Source: Deltaproteobacteria bacterium
Lineage (GTDB): Bacteria; Desulfobacterota; Desulfarculia; Adiutricales; Adiutricaceae
Direction of reading: 5' to 3'
Assembly: GCA_031279515.1 (NCBI GenBank)
Contig: JAITII010000032.1
Span: forward strand, 1 to 64,000
Length of the DNA: 64,000 nucleotides
Of the stretch, positions 1-10,324 are shown piece after piece (positions within the stretch are counted from its first letter, which is position 1; every line of letters begins with the position of its first letter). The position numbers and the translations under genes were made by a program. Under the pieces are notes generated by a model. It saw only the letters and a list, made by a program, of their open reading frames with translations, was not told the DNA's origin and did not search any database.

Positions 1-66
1 GCTAAAAGCTTAGAAGTTACCTAAATAAATTACAAGTCTTGAAATGCACACCGCTGCAGTCCCAGA

Positions 67-552
67 TCACCGTGCCCCTGGTATATAGGCAGGACGGGGA
101 CTAAAGTACTCGTTGCAGGCACCTAATCTATTTACCCACCCCGGAGTCACAATTCCATTGCCATCAACAATCATATAGGTTTCACAGACAAAGGTCTGGT
201 CAGGTTGACGCACAAGGTCCCATTCGTTTTTCCAGTTGTCATGTTCGTAGCGCAGCTCACCATGGGAAGTGAACTCTTGGACCCAGACATAGCGGGCAGA
301 GTCTTGGGAAAGCTCTTCCACCCTGTCTGGTCTCCCCCAGGCAGCGATAAGCTCTTCGGCTGGTCTTCCCCTCCAAGAGTTTTGGGCATAAATTATAGGA
401 ATATTATAGAATTCCTCTGGGGTCTTGGTGCAGCGCTCAGTAACTGGGCTACAGCTATCCCAGCCGTGTACCATGTCTTCTATTCTGTGTCTGAGGGAGT
501 AGCAGCCGGGTAAAAATAGGAAGATGCACACAAACAGGAGTAATTTGCGCAT
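67..552 (-). CDS. putative lipoprotein of unknown function
   Basis: 161 aa. The N-terminus is a lipoprotein signal: basic start (MRKLL), a hydrophobic stretch and the lipobox LPGC with Cys at residue 17, so the mature protein is probably lipid-anchored. The rest is soluble and rich in Trp, Tyr and charged residues, and holds a 'WGRPDRVEEL' segment of the kind seen in small outer-membrane-assembly lipoproteins; I would not name a family on that alone. Five Cys besides the lipid Cys could form disulfides. It is a single gene in the same direction as the kinase upstream (150 bp gap), with no clear operon. Function unknown. Confidence 0.75.
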   Translation of the reverse strand: MRKLLLFVCIFLFLPGCYSLRHRIEDMVHGWDSCSPVTERCTKTPEEFYNIPIIYAQNSWRGRPAEELIAAWGRPDRVEELSQDSARYVWVQEFTSHGELRYEHDNWKNEWDLVRQPDQTFVCETYMIVDGNGIVTPGWVNRLGACNEYFSPRPAYIPGAR

Positions 553-702
553 AGATAAGTTTTTGCCTTTCAGTTAAGATTTTTAAAGGTTTAAAAAGGC
601 CTCGGATCTGAAATGTATTTGGACTTTAAGGTTTAGCGCTTCATAAGGCTGTGATAAATGCCGATTCTGCCAAAAAGATTATCTGGAAGATAGAAGTTAA
701 TT

Positions 703-3624
703 TTAAGATACAGCCTCTACCTCGTCTTCTGAGTCAACCTCGCGTTTGGGGGGTATCCACTTGGAAAGGGTTTCAAAGAGCTCTTTAACGTTGATGGGTT
801 TATTTACGTGATCATTCATGCCGGCCTGGAGGCTTAGATCGCGGTCTGAGCTCATAGCATGTGCCGTCATGGCAACAATAGGCAGGTCTTTATGACCCAT
901 CTCCCTGATGCGCCTGGCAGCAGTAAGGCCGTCCATAACGGGCATCTGGATGTCCATTAGGACCAGATCGAAGTTCTCTTTCTTAATTGTATCTAAAGCA
1001 ATCTGGCCATCTGCGGCTATGGTCACCACAAATCCGGCATTTCCTAGGATCTTGGAGGCCACTAGCTGGTTTACCTCGTTGTCCTCCACAAGGAGGATCT
1101 TAGAGCCTTTAATGGCCTTTATTTCATCGCCCTTGAACTTTTTCTTAGATTTTTGTGAAAACTTGGGGGCCTTGCCAAAGAGATCCATGAGGCAATCGTG
1201 TAAGTAGGAGTGGGTCAAGGGTTTGGTAAGGACCTTGGAGACCCCTAAACTCTTGGCAGGGCCCAAGATCTCATCCCGGTTATAGGCGGTCACCATGACA
1301 ATTAAAGAAGATTTCGCCAGCTGGGCGCTCTGGTTTATCTGCTTGATGGTCTCAAGGCCGTCTAAATGAGGCATCTTCCAGTCCACCATGATGAGATCCG
1401 GCTTGGCCTGGGCATTTTTGAGGTAAACTATGGCCTCGTCGCCGGAACTTAAGGTGGTTACCTTCTTGACCCCATGCTTGGCCAGGGCCTCTTTGATGAG
1501 CTCTAAGGCTGTGGGGTTGTCGTCCACGGCCAGGACATCAAGGGAGCTAAAGGAAACAGCTGTAGACTCTATAGTCTCCGGGGGCTTGTCCGAGAGCTTC
1601 AATTTGGCCGTAAAGCTAAAGGTGGAGCCTACACCTGGCTCTGAGTCGCACCAGATGGTCCCTCCCATGAGCTCCACCAGACGCTTGGAGATGGTAAGAC
1701 CTAAGCCCGTTCCCCCGTATTTTCTGGTGATGGAGCTATCCGCCTGGGTAAAGGCGGTAAAAAGATTGCCCCGCTGCTCAGGGCTTAAGCCAATCCCTGT
1801 GTCTATAACCTGGAACAAAAGCATGGCCTCGTCGGTCAATTGTTCCTGGACCTTTACCCGTACCGTTATGCCGCCCTTCTCGGTGAATTTTATGGCATTG
1901 GAAAGGAGATTATTCAAAACCTGTCCCAGACGCACTTGATCGCCTAAAAAGTTGCGGGGGACATCTGGGTCTATGTCCAATTTCAGAAAGAGGCCTTTAG
2001 CCACGGCATTGTTACTTAAAAGCTTTAGATCCGCCTTGGTCAGGTGGTCTAAATTGAAGACGGTCATCTCCATCTCCAGCTTGCCGGCCTCTATCTTCGA
2101 AAAATCCAATATATCGTTAATGATGCGCAGCAAGGCCTTGGCAGCAACGGATATCCTCTGGAGGTACTCGGTCTGCTGCTCTGAGAGCTCCGTTTCCAAG
2201 ACCAGGTGCGTAAGGCCCAAGATAGCATTCATGGGGGTGCGGATCTCATGGGACATATTGGCTAAAAACTCGCTTTTTGCCCTGGCGCTCTCTTCTGCCA
2301 GCTGCTGGGCCAGGCGAGCCTCTCTCTCCTGCTCTATCATCTTGAAGATATCTTCTTCTAACTTCTTCTTTTCAGAGAAGTCAAAGTGACCTCCCATGAG
2401 GCGCGTGGGTTTTCCTTCCTCGTCTCGCTCCACCACCCTTCCTACGTCATAGGTCCAGATATAATGGCCGTCCTTATGGCGCATACGCATTTCGCAGGCA
2501 TAGATAGGGAGCTGATCCGATATGCACATCTCCAATGCCGCCGAAGCCGCCGGCTCATCATCGGGATGGACCATGGCCTCCCATTCCTCGAATGTGCCTT
2601 TGAGTTCCCCCTCCTTATAGCCTAAAAGCTTTAAAAAGATATGGTTATAGACAATCTTTTGTGAGGCAAGCACCCAATCCCAGGTGCCAAAGTTGGCAGC
2701 CTCAAAGAAAAGCTCCATTTGCTCGGTATTTTCCTTGAGGCTCTGCTCTGTTTTCTTCTGGCGTGTGATATCCAACATAACTCCTAAAATTCTAGTAGGC
2801 CTACAATCCTCATCGAATTCCACCACCCTGCCCCTATCCTGGGTCCAGACAATGGAACCATCCTTGTGGACAAGACGGTAGTCCACCTCATAATAGGGGC
2901 TTTTGCCAGCTAAGTGGGCTTCCAAAGCCCTATTTAGCTTCTCCACATCCTGGGGGACAATGAATTTCTCCCTGTCACGCAGAGTCTTTCCCAATTCATC
3001 TATTCCATAGCCCATGGTTTTAACCCACTTGGGACTATAGACAACTTCACCGGTGGTAAGATCGCAGTCCCAGGTGCCTAAATTGGAGGCATCCAGTACC
3101 GCCTCCAGCCTCTTTTGCTCTAAGGCCAAGGCCTTTCCAGTGGCTTCCTTTTCCTGGAGGGCTCTAGTAAAGGCGTGGCGTGCTAAACGTTTGACGTGTA
3201 CGTCTTGGACAACCCCTGAAAGAATAAAGGTGGGGGCGTCCTTCTGGACCCTTTTCACCAGCTCGCAGTTAAGGTTAACCCAGCGCCACTCATCCCTTTT
3301 ATAGCACCAAAGCCTGTGTTCCAGCTCATAGTGGTCATTACGCCCTTGGATAAGATCGTCTAGCCCTGCCAAAAAACTACCCAGCTCGTCAGGGTGTACC
3401 CAATTGGCTATATAGTCCTTAAGGCCCATGGTCTTCACAGAAAGGTCGTCATTCTTATTCCCCAAAAGCAACAAAAAGCTCTCGCTCACTGTGATCTCAG
3501 CACTATCCACATTGTCGGCGTAGAGCTCCAGTTCCCACAGGCCAACTCCGCTCAAAAAGAGGTTATTGGCCAATAGGTCCAGGGTAATTGTTTTAGGGGA
3601 TTTCTTGTTCCCGTTGTTTTCCAT
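703..3624 (-). CDS. hybrid sensor histidine kinase, 3 PAS domains, 2 receiver domains
   Basis: 973 aa with no signal peptide or membrane segment, so probably cytoplasmic. Domain order: three PAS/PAC units (about 25-145, 170-290, 305-425), a short coiled linker, HisKA with the H-box 'SHEIRTPMNAILGL' (phospho-acceptor His459), HATPase_c with N-box 'NNLLSNAIKF' (Asn576) and G-boxes 'DTGIGL' and 'GGTGLGL', then two receiver domains. Receiver 1 has acidic pair Asp701/702, phospho-Asp748 and Lys801; receiver 2 has Glu847/Asp848, Asp891 and Lys942. Both receivers keep all catalytic residues. No Hpt domain follows, so phosphate must leave through a separate Hpt protein. No response regulator is adjacent, so the output is unknown. 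PAS2 and PAS3 share the 'NFGTWDW/NLGTWDC' start, suggesting internal duplication. Confidence 0.95.
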   Translation of the reverse strand: MENNGNKKSPKTITLDLLANNLFLSGVGLWELELYADNVDSAEITVSESFLLLLGNKNDDLSVKTMGLKDYIANWVHPDELGSFLAGLDDLIQGRNDHYELEHRLWCYKRDEWRWVNLNCELVKRVQKDAPTFILSGVVQDVHVKRLARHAFTRALQEKEATGKALALEQKRLEAVLDASNLGTWDCDLTTGEVVYSPKWVKTMGYGIDELGKTLRDREKFIVPQDVEKLNRALEAHLAGKSPYYEVDYRLVHKDGSIVWTQDRGRVVEFDEDCRPTRILGVMLDITRQKKTEQSLKENTEQMELFFEAANFGTWDWVLASQKIVYNHIFLKLLGYKEGELKGTFEEWEAMVHPDDEPAASAALEMCISDQLPIYACEMRMRHKDGHYIWTYDVGRVVERDEEGKPTRLMGGHFDFSEKKKLEEDIFKMIEQEREARLAQQLAEESARAKSEFLANMSHEIRTPMNAILGLTHLVLETELSEQQTEYLQRISVAAKALLRIINDILDFSKIEAGKLEMEMTVFNLDHLTKADLKLLSNNAVAKGLFLKLDIDPDVPRNFLGDQVRLGQVLNNLLSNAIKFTEKGGITVRVKVQEQLTDEAMLLFQVIDTGIGLSPEQRGNLFTAFTQADSSITRKYGGTGLGLTISKRLVELMGGTIWCDSEPGVGSTFSFTAKLKLSDKPPETIESTAVSFSSLDVLAVDDNPTALELIKEALAKHGVKKVTTLSSGDEAIVYLKNAQAKPDLIMVDWKMPHLDGLETIKQINQSAQLAKSSLIVMVTAYNRDEILGPAKSLGVSKVLTKPLTHSYLHDCLMDLFGKAPKFSQKSKKKFKGDEIKAIKGSKILLVEDNEVNQLVASKILGNAGFVVTIAADGQIALDTIKKENFDLVLMDIQMPVMDGLTAARRIREMGHKDLPIVAMTAHAMSSDRDLSLQAGMNDHVNKPINVKELFETLSKWIPPKREVDSEDEVEAVS

Positions 3625-4751
3625 AAAAAGGGCCTCAAGATTAGTTTAAAGGCGGGGACAAGGGGACAAAGCCAAATTTATCTCACCTTAAAAGAGGACT
3701 AATCCGCGAAAGCATATTTTACTAGAAAATGACTTAAATTTCAGGTTTTTAAAATTAGTGAGTATTTTATGGGCAAATCAAAGCGGCACGCCACAGGAAT
3801 TTTTTCCAAGCTAGGGCGAAAATAGAGAGAAATACAGAGAAATACAGAGAAATAGAAAGAAAATTTTTATAGCTGTCTAAATAAAAAAATGACAATATAT
3901 ATAATATTATATAAAATATTAATAATATTCTTACATTATACTTAAAATAACTCCAAATAATATATTTCTCTAGGGCCCCATAAAAACGCAAAAATTGGCC
4001 CAAGAGCTGACTGAAACGCTTCTAAGTCCCAAAGTCACCAGCTACTGTAAAACCAAAGGCTAGAAAAACCCTAGACCTAAGTAGACACAAAAAGCATCTG
4101 CTTTTGTGTAAGATACCATATTTGCCCCCAATTAATCAAATTTTTGGGCCTTGACTTTAGAGGCCTTGCCAAAAAAGAAGATTGTTAGCGGCATTTATTA
4201 AAGCCCTCCCTAAAAGGGACGGCCCACCTTAGAAAAACCGCCCCGTCTAGGTATTGCCTTGAGAATTTCATCATCACAAAGGTTAGCGCCTTTTGGAAGG
4301 CCAATAGCTTTGTGAGAAAAACTAAAAAGGACCTTTCTCTGACATTAGTTCCCACAAGTAACAAGGGCCCTATAAATGTATCAGAAAAGAAAAAATCCTT
4401 TGTACTTTATAAAAGAGAGCTACCCCTAGAGCATTTACAAAATTTATTTGGCTCTGGCATTACAGTTTAGATAATAAAATACCCATCGTAGAAAAATAGG
4501 CTATTTTTAAAGTGATTTTATCAAGGCAAAAGCTATTTATTTTTACTATTAAAGATTTCTCTCTAAAGGACAAGATTATTTTCTCTAAACTGCAGCTATC
4601 TTTTTTACAAGCTTAAGCTCTATCAATTTTACTTTATAAAAAATATCGGCTCTTTTTCTAAAATCCCTTGCCCCCGGCTAGCGCCTTTCTCGTAAAAACT
4701 ACTTATCTCAAAATGAGGCGCCCGGCTACTTTAAGGGAGGTGCTACGCTAT
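3625..4751. other. 1.1-kb AT-rich intergenic region without a convincing gene
   Basis: It lies between two minus-strand genes and is AT-rich with many short A/T runs. The only ORF of note (3767-4003, minus) encodes a hydrophobic Ile/Phe/Tyr-rich string of the kind translated AT-rich DNA gives. A 10-bp tandem repeat sits at 3821-3860. I recognise no RNA gene or promoter. Confidence 0.5.
3821..3860. repeat. 10-bp tandem repeat, 4 copies
   Basis: Four consecutive 10-mers: aatagagaga, aatacagaga, aatacagaga, aatagaaaga. They differ at only a few positions and lie in non-coding DNA. Confidence 0.85.
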
Positions 4752-6521
4752 TTAGATCTGGGCTAAAAAGTCCTCTATGACTTTAAAGCCCCCCTTCCAA
4801 AATTTCTCATCTAAAGGCCCAACGCCCGCCTCTGCTAAGATGGAAACTGGCTCTTTGGAGCCTCCGGCAGAGAGGATCTTAAGGAACCTGGGGGCAAAAC
4901 TCTCCCCCTCTTCCTGGTAAATCTTCCACAGGCTATAGACTAAAAGCTGCCCAAAGCTATAGGCGTAGACATAAAAGGGGGTGTGGAAAAAATGTGGGAT
5001 AGAGATCCATTCCCAGCCAAATTCTTCTGTGAGCTCTACCTTATCGCCAAATTGGCGGGAAAGATTGGCATAGTAGGCGTCTTTTAGCTCGCTGGAGGTA
5101 GCCCCCTTGTCCACTAGTTCGTGGGCTTCCAGCTCAAAAAGGGCAAAGAAGGCTTGTCTAGCTACTGTGGCATAGGCATCATCTAGGATATGAAACAAGA
5201 TATCCCTTTTAGCCTGGGGATCTGTGGCCTTTTGGAGGAACTTTTGGGCCAGGAGCATCTCCCCAAAAGTGGATGCCGTCTCAGCTAAGGGCAAGGTGGC
5301 CTGGTACTGAAAGATTCCATGCTCCTTTGCCAACTGGGAATGCACAGCATGGCCTAGCTCATGGGCAAGGGTAAAGAGATCCTGACGTCTTCCCTTGTAG
5401 CTCATGAGGACCCAGGGGATGTCCTCAGGCAGGATAGAGGCACAGAAGGCACCGCTGCGCTTATTTTTGAGGATATTGGCCGTAAGGTGTCGACTTTTAT
5501 CCACCTCCAGGGCCAGGTGCGCCAGCTGGGGGGAAAACTCTACAAAAGCCTCATTGACTAGGCCAAGGCCTGTTTCAAAGGGGACATATTCATCCTCGCT
5601 GGCCGAATAAGGGGCATAGAGGTCGTAGCGGGTGAGCTTGGAAAGCCCTAAAAGAGATGCCTTTTTGGCAAAATACTCCCCAAAGACCCTGGGGGCTTCT
5701 GTGGAGCAGACCTCCAAGAGGCATTGGACAACGGAGTCCGGCAGATCGTTGGCCTTGTTGCGCACAGACTGGGGGCTAGGATAAGAGCGCAGACGAATGT
5801 TTTCCAGACGCCAGTCCCTTACCAGGGCCTGGTAAATCTGGGAGAGCACTAGACTATCTTCACTAAAGACCTTGTAGAGCTCCTTATAGGCAGCCTTCCG
5901 CACCTGGGGTAAGGGGCTCCTAACATACATCGAGAGCTCTTCTCTGGAGAGCTTTTCCCCTTTTGAACCGGGCACAAAGTCGCTACTGAAGCTATAGGCC
6001 CCGGTGATACTGTCGTAGAGGGTAACAAGGGCCTCAGCCCCTGTAATATCTTTATAGTTAATGACCCTTTCTTCGGCCTCTGAAAGGGAGTGGGGCCTGT
6101 AGGCCCTCATGCGCTTTAAATAGTAATTTAAGGGCCCCATAGCCTCTAAGTAAGGCTCTGCGGCGCTGTCCTCTAGGTCCTTCCACCAGAGCTGAAAAAA
6201 GAGCGTGGAGTTTCTGGCCTCAGCTAGGAGCTCCTCTAACTGCCCCATCAGGCTAAGGGCCGCCTGATTTTTAGTATCCTCGGCAAAAGACAGGGAAGCA
6301 AAACCCATGAGCTTATCTGCCAGCTCATTTAGGTGGGTATAATCCGCCAGTAAGCTTTCGAACTCTGGCACGGAAAGATCGCCTGTTAAGACCTTGTCCT
6401 TCCAGAGGGGAAAGCTCTCTGCCAAAGCCTTAAGTATCGCCATGTCTTTGTGGAGCTCAGGGGATCCAAGGGTATAGAGGAGAGAGAGATCCCAATGGGG
6501 AGGTGATTGGGTACTAGTCAT
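4752..6521 (-). CDS. pepF: oligoendopeptidase F (M3 family metallopeptidase)
   Basis: 589 aa, full length for the M3B/PepF family. The zinc site is intact: HELGH at residues 387-391 (two His ligands plus catalytic Glu388) and Glu414 in 'LAETAS' as third ligand. The C-terminal half has the family's 'HFFHTPFYVYAYSFGQLL' block (residues 510-527), which shapes the substrate channel. There is no signal peptide, so it acts in the cytoplasm, cleaving short peptides during protein turnover or peptide use. The ATG at 6521 gives a normal family N-terminus. It stands alone, with AT-rich DNA downstream and the secreted-protein gene 72 bp upstream in the same direction. Confidence 0.95.
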   Translation of the reverse strand: MTSTQSPPHWDLSLLYTLGSPELHKDMAILKALAESFPLWKDKVLTGDLSVPEFESLLADYTHLNELADKLMGFASLSFAEDTKNQAALSLMGQLEELLAEARNSTLFFQLWWKDLEDSAAEPYLEAMGPLNYYLKRMRAYRPHSLSEAEERVINYKDITGAEALVTLYDSITGAYSFSSDFVPGSKGEKLSREELSMYVRSPLPQVRKAAYKELYKVFSEDSLVLSQIYQALVRDWRLENIRLRSYPSPQSVRNKANDLPDSVVQCLLEVCSTEAPRVFGEYFAKKASLLGLSKLTRYDLYAPYSASEDEYVPFETGLGLVNEAFVEFSPQLAHLALEVDKSRHLTANILKNKRSGAFCASILPEDIPWVLMSYKGRRQDLFTLAHELGHAVHSQLAKEHGIFQYQATLPLAETASTFGEMLLAQKFLQKATDPQAKRDILFHILDDAYATVARQAFFALFELEAHELVDKGATSSELKDAYYANLSRQFGDKVELTEEFGWEWISIPHFFHTPFYVYAYSFGQLLVYSLWKIYQEEGESFAPRFLKILSAGGSKEPVSILAEAGVGPLDEKFWKGGFKVIEDFLAQI

Positions 6522-6593
6522 GAAGCTTTACTCCAAAAAAACCAAGATTTTAGCCCTTAACTATTATTAGTAATTGGCCCGTTACCGCGCGGT

Positions 6594-7187
6594 TTAGTAG
6601 TTGGCACCAGAGGGGGTGACTCTGTAGGTCCTGGGTAAGCCCTGGTAGTAGGGGCTATTGGCAGCCTGGGTAAGAGTACCTATACAGCGTATATTGTAGA
6701 GGGGCCTACTTGCTAGGTAGCTATCAGTGCAAGAGCTAAGACCACTGTCTTTGGGTATCCAGCCGTAAGCATGATGGTTGTAGGCATTTATTGTGGGATC
6801 CGGGTCAATCCTGGGCGCTGCGTTCCTTCTAGTGGTAGTCCGCCTGCGGGTCGTGGTGGTGGTGGTAGTAGGCTGAGAAGCTTGCGTCTCTGGGGTAGTC
6901 CTTTCAATCACCGCCTCCCCCGGGGATGCCGGGTGGGCCACAGGGCTGGGGGTACCTGGGAGGTTTCCCAAGGTACTAGTATCTGCGGGAGGCTGCGGAG
7001 CATCCGGTGGCAAGAGAGGTGCACCACCACTGGGAACAGGCTGTGCTGCGCCGCTCTGGACCTCATCGGAGAACAAATCCACCAAAAGGTCATCCGATGC
7101 AGGAGGCGCCGGAGCCTGCGCCCCTTGTGCCCAGATAGCAGCCGGAGCCATAAGAAGAAAGAGCGCGGCTAAAATAAAGTATTTCAT
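6594..7187 (-). CDS. secreted Pro/Thr-rich protein of unknown function
   Basis: 197 aa. The N-terminus (MKYFILAALFLLMAPAAIWA) is a typical Sec signal peptide with a likely cut after AIWA. Residues about 20-110 are low-complexity, rich in Pro, Ala and Gln, followed by a run of seven Thr and an Arg/Thr stretch ('RRRTTTRRNA', about 113-122), probably a disordered linker. The last about 70 residues look folded: Tyr- and Pro-rich with two Cys ('SSCTDSYLASRPLYNIRC'). No known domain recognised. The layout suggests an exported protein with a small disulfide-bonded C-terminal head, possibly wall- or membrane-associated through the basic tract; that role is inference. Confidence 0.7.
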   Translation of the reverse strand: MKYFILAALFLLMAPAAIWAQGAQAPAPPASDDLLVDLFSDEVQSGAAQPVPSGGAPLLPPDAPQPPADTSTLGNLPGTPSPVAHPASPGEAVIERTTPETQASQPTTTTTTTRRRTTTRRNAAPRIDPDPTINAYNHHAYGWIPKDSGLSSCTDSYLASRPLYNIRCIGTLTQAANSPYYQGLPRTYRVTPSGANY

Positions 7188-8149
7188 AGTATATGTCCTC
7201 TTAATTTATCAAGATAAAATATTATTTCTGGCTTTAAGAAAGCATTTGGGCTAAAATACGTCTTTTTTTCGCCACGGAACCCTAGCGTCATAAGGTCCTA
7301 GCCGCAGATAGCTCTAAAAATGACTAAAAGCGCATTACCAAGATTATAACACATATTAGGGTATTAGCTTCAAGGTGTCTTAAAAATTTAATCTTTTTGG
7401 AGTTTACTCTAACATCTCTATTTAACCACAAGATAAAATCCCTTTGTCACTTGTGAAAAGCAAAATTCAATCTATCTTATATACAAGGGGAAATAATAAT
7501 AACACTATATATTGAGCCGTCTCTGCTCATAGAGAATCTTTTTTGCCTTTTACGCCTAATTTATATTAACAAAAATATTGATTATTACGCCGCCATCATG
7601 GGATTTACGCTCCATATTGTTGCTTTTAAGATAGCTTTACGCCTCATCTGGTTAGTTTACGTCCCTTTATAGTTGATTTTCCCCTTACCCCCTTTATCTT
7701 GTTGTATCTTTTCTCTCAAAGCTTATATCATCCTAGCCCTGGAGGCTTTTTCCCTGTAAAAAGCTACAACCACCTTAAAGCCCCTATAGATATTTTAGGC
7801 ACTTTTTAAAAGCTATTGTCTTACAAACTAGCCTGGTATATCTATCATTTAATGGAGGGTTTAAAAGAGGCCCCAATATTTGAGCTAAAGCGCCTTAATT
7901 TTAAAAATTTTTACATATAAAAACTTGCTTTATCTTCATAGATCCTGGCGTTAAGAGCTCATGGTTAAATAATCAGTTAATTAAGTTGGAAATGAGTCCA
8001 AAAAACTTAAAGATAACTTTAAATGCATGGTAAAAAATACAATAGATATTTAATCATAAAATAGCATCTTAAACGCACTAGCTACAACTTTAGATCTTTG
8101 TCTCTGTAGCTTTCATTTTTTAGGCTGCCGCTTCTCTGGGCAAAGGCTA
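7188..8149. other. about 1-kb AT-rich intergenic region
   Basis: No ORF with protein-like composition, no tRNA and no clear promoter seen. It lies upstream of the secreted-protein gene and downstream of the Sel1 pair. The flank shared by the Sel1 duplication begins near 8150. Confidence 0.45.
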
Positions 8150-8373
8150 TAGGGTACCACTTAAGCATTTGCGGCAATTAATAAACCCTGTGCAAGGGTG
8201 GCAATACTTTTAAAACGCAAATTAATCTCGCGTAAGGCGCTAAAGAGACCTTTGATTAAGTATGGCCACAAAACGGCCTAAAAACTAGGTAGCACTTGCA
8301 GAGCTAATTTTACGAATTTTGCATAATTGAATACCGCTATTGGGAATACTTGACTAGGGGTCAAATTAAGCTA
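8150..8373. repeat. duplicated 3' flank of Sel1 gene, copy A
   Basis: About 225 bp of non-coding DNA immediately 3' of the larger Sel1 gene, nearly identical to 10325-10547 (copy B). The last about 80 bp before the stop codons are almost invariant, better conserved than much of the coding region. No ORF or known RNA was recognised in it. It marks one end of the tandemly duplicated unit. Confidence 0.85.
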
Positions 8374-10209
8374 TTACATGCTGACACCTAAGCGCAAAAG
8401 ATTTGCAATGGCAGTAGGATTACCTTGGGCTGCTGATTTTTTATACCATTCAATAGCTTCAGAAATATTTTTAGAAGTGCCCAGTCCATTTTCCAATAAC
8501 CAACCAAGATTAACTTGAGCAAATTCATCCCCTTGCTCGGCTGCTTTTTGGTACCATTTGAACGCGTTGGAGTAACTTTGCCTTACGCCTCTGCCATTTT
8601 CATATAAATTACCAAGACTGAGTTGAGCTAAAGGCTCTCCTTTATCGGCAGCTTTTTGATACCACTGTGCCGCTATGGAATAATCTTGCGGCACGCCTCT
8701 GCCATATGCATAGAGAAAACCGATATTACATTCAGCCAAAGCATGGCCTTGCGCAGCTGCTTTTTGATACCATTCAAGAGCTGTAGAAAAATTTTGAACT
8801 ACTCCGTAACCGTTTTCATAAAACCAACCAATGCTAAATTGAGCATCAACATTCCCTTGAGCCGCAGCTTTTTGATAATACTCTAAGGCTTTAGAATAAC
8901 TTTGAGCTACGCCTCTGCCTTTTTCATATAAAAAACCAAGATTCTTTTGAGCAAAAGTGTCTCCTTTATCGGCAGCTTTTTGATACCACTGTGCCGCTAT
9001 GGAATAATCTTGCGGCACGTCTCTGCCAAGCTCATAGATAATACCTATGCTATTTTCAGCCGCGGCATAGCCTTGCGCAGCTGCTTTTTGGTACCATTCA
9101 AGAGCTGTAGAATAATTTTGCGTTACTCCAAACCCATTTCCATAAAACCAACCAATTCTAAATTGAGCTTCAGCAAACCCTTGAGCCGCAGCTTTTTGAT
9201 AATACTCTAAGGCTTTAGAATAACTTTGCCTTACGCCTCTGCCATTTTCATATAATTTACCGAGATTGGTTTGAGCTAAAGGCTCTCCTTTATCGGCAGC
9301 TTTTTGATACCACTCTCTTGCTTTGGAATAATCTTGCGGCACGCCTCTGCCATGCTCATAGAGAGCACCTATATTATTTTCAGCCATAGCAACGCCTTGC
9401 GCAGCTGCTTTTTGGTACCATTCAAGAGCTGTAGAATAATTTTGCGTTACACCAATCCCATTTTCATAAAACCAACCAATTTTAGCTTGAGCTATAGCAA
9501 ACCCTTGAGCCGCAGCTTTTTGATAATACTCTAAGGCTTTAGAATAACTTTGCCTTACGCCATTGCCATTTTCATATAATTTACCGAGATTGGTTTGAGC
9601 TAAAGGCTCTCCTTTATCGGAAGCTTTTTGATACCACTGTGCAGCTGTGGAATAATTTTGCGGCACGCCATTGCCATACTCATACAGAGCACCTATATTA
9701 TTTTCAGCCATAGCATAGCCTTGCGCAGCTGCTTTTTGGTACCATTCAAGAGCTGTAGAATAATTTTGCGTTACTCCAAACCCATTGGCATAGAACCAAC
9801 CAATTTTAGCTTGAGCTCTAGCAAACCCTTGAGCCGCAGCTTTTTGATAGTACTCTAAGGCTGTAGAATAACTTTGCCTTACGCCATTTCCAAACTCATA
9901 CAAAATACCTAGATGTACTTGGGCATCCGCATGTCCTTGATCAGCAGCTTTTTGATACCACTTTGCTGCCGTAGAATAATTTTGCCTAACACCATCACCA
10001 GTTTCATAAAGCTTACCAACTTGGAATTGAGATTCAGGATCTCCCTCATTTGCTTTTTGTAAAAGAGAGTCGATATTTGGTTGCTCTTGGGCGCATACTA
10101 TATTTGCATTAATTGTGTTAAATAGAATAATAACCGCAGCTAAGAGCGCAATCGTAATAGTATATTTAACAAAACTTTTTTTGAGCTGGCTCTTGTGTAA
10201 TAATAACAT
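8374..10209 (-). CDS. secreted Sel1-repeat protein, 15 repeats (copy 1)
   Basis: 611 aa. The N-terminal hydrophobic segment (about 15-40, ending 'IVCAQEQ') is a signal peptide or anchor, so the repeats act outside the cytoplasm. About fifteen 36-residue Sel1-like repeats follow, with the core 'YSTALEWYQKAAAQG...' and a 'GxxYExGxGV' turn, forming an alpha-solenoid for protein binding. Repeats are arranged in triads (ALEYYQKAAAQG / ALEWYQKAAAQG / AAQWYQKAADKG) iterated four times, giving a 324-bp higher-order period. Its paralogue is directly upstream (10548-11843) and both flanks are duplicated too. The partner is unknown; secreted Sel1 proteins often take part in envelope assembly, signalling or host interaction. 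Confidence 0.9.
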   Translation of the reverse strand: MLLLHKSQLKKSFVKYTITIALLAAVIILFNTINANIVCAQEQPNIDSLLQKANEGDPESQFQVGKLYETGDGVRQNYSTAAKWYQKAADQGHADAQVHLGILYEFGNGVRQSYSTALEYYQKAAAQGFARAQAKIGWFYANGFGVTQNYSTALEWYQKAAAQGYAMAENNIGALYEYGNGVPQNYSTAAQWYQKASDKGEPLAQTNLGKLYENGNGVRQSYSKALEYYQKAAAQGFAIAQAKIGWFYENGIGVTQNYSTALEWYQKAAAQGVAMAENNIGALYEHGRGVPQDYSKAREWYQKAADKGEPLAQTNLGKLYENGRGVRQSYSKALEYYQKAAAQGFAEAQFRIGWFYGNGFGVTQNYSTALEWYQKAAAQGYAAAENSIGIIYELGRDVPQDYSIAAQWYQKAADKGDTFAQKNLGFLYEKGRGVAQSYSKALEYYQKAAAQGNVDAQFSIGWFYENGYGVVQNFSTALEWYQKAAAQGHALAECNIGFLYAYGRGVPQDYSIAAQWYQKAADKGEPLAQLSLGNLYENGRGVRQSYSNAFKWYQKAAEQGDEFAQVNLGWLLENGLGTSKNISEAIEWYKKSAAQGNPTAIANLLRLGVSM

Positions 10210-10324
10210 ATAGGGGTTCTCCTTTACCTTACATGAATATAAATTTTAGGTGCATTTACAAGAGATGCCGAAACTCTAATTTTATGTTGCATTTGCATTA
10301 GTTTCAACCTTGTTCGTTAAATGC

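Noticed and set aside
3767..4003. 78-codon minus-strand ORF with hydrophobic translation
   Set aside because: AT-rich DNA gives Ile/Phe/Tyr strings; no ribosome site, and it runs through a 10-bp tandem repeat.
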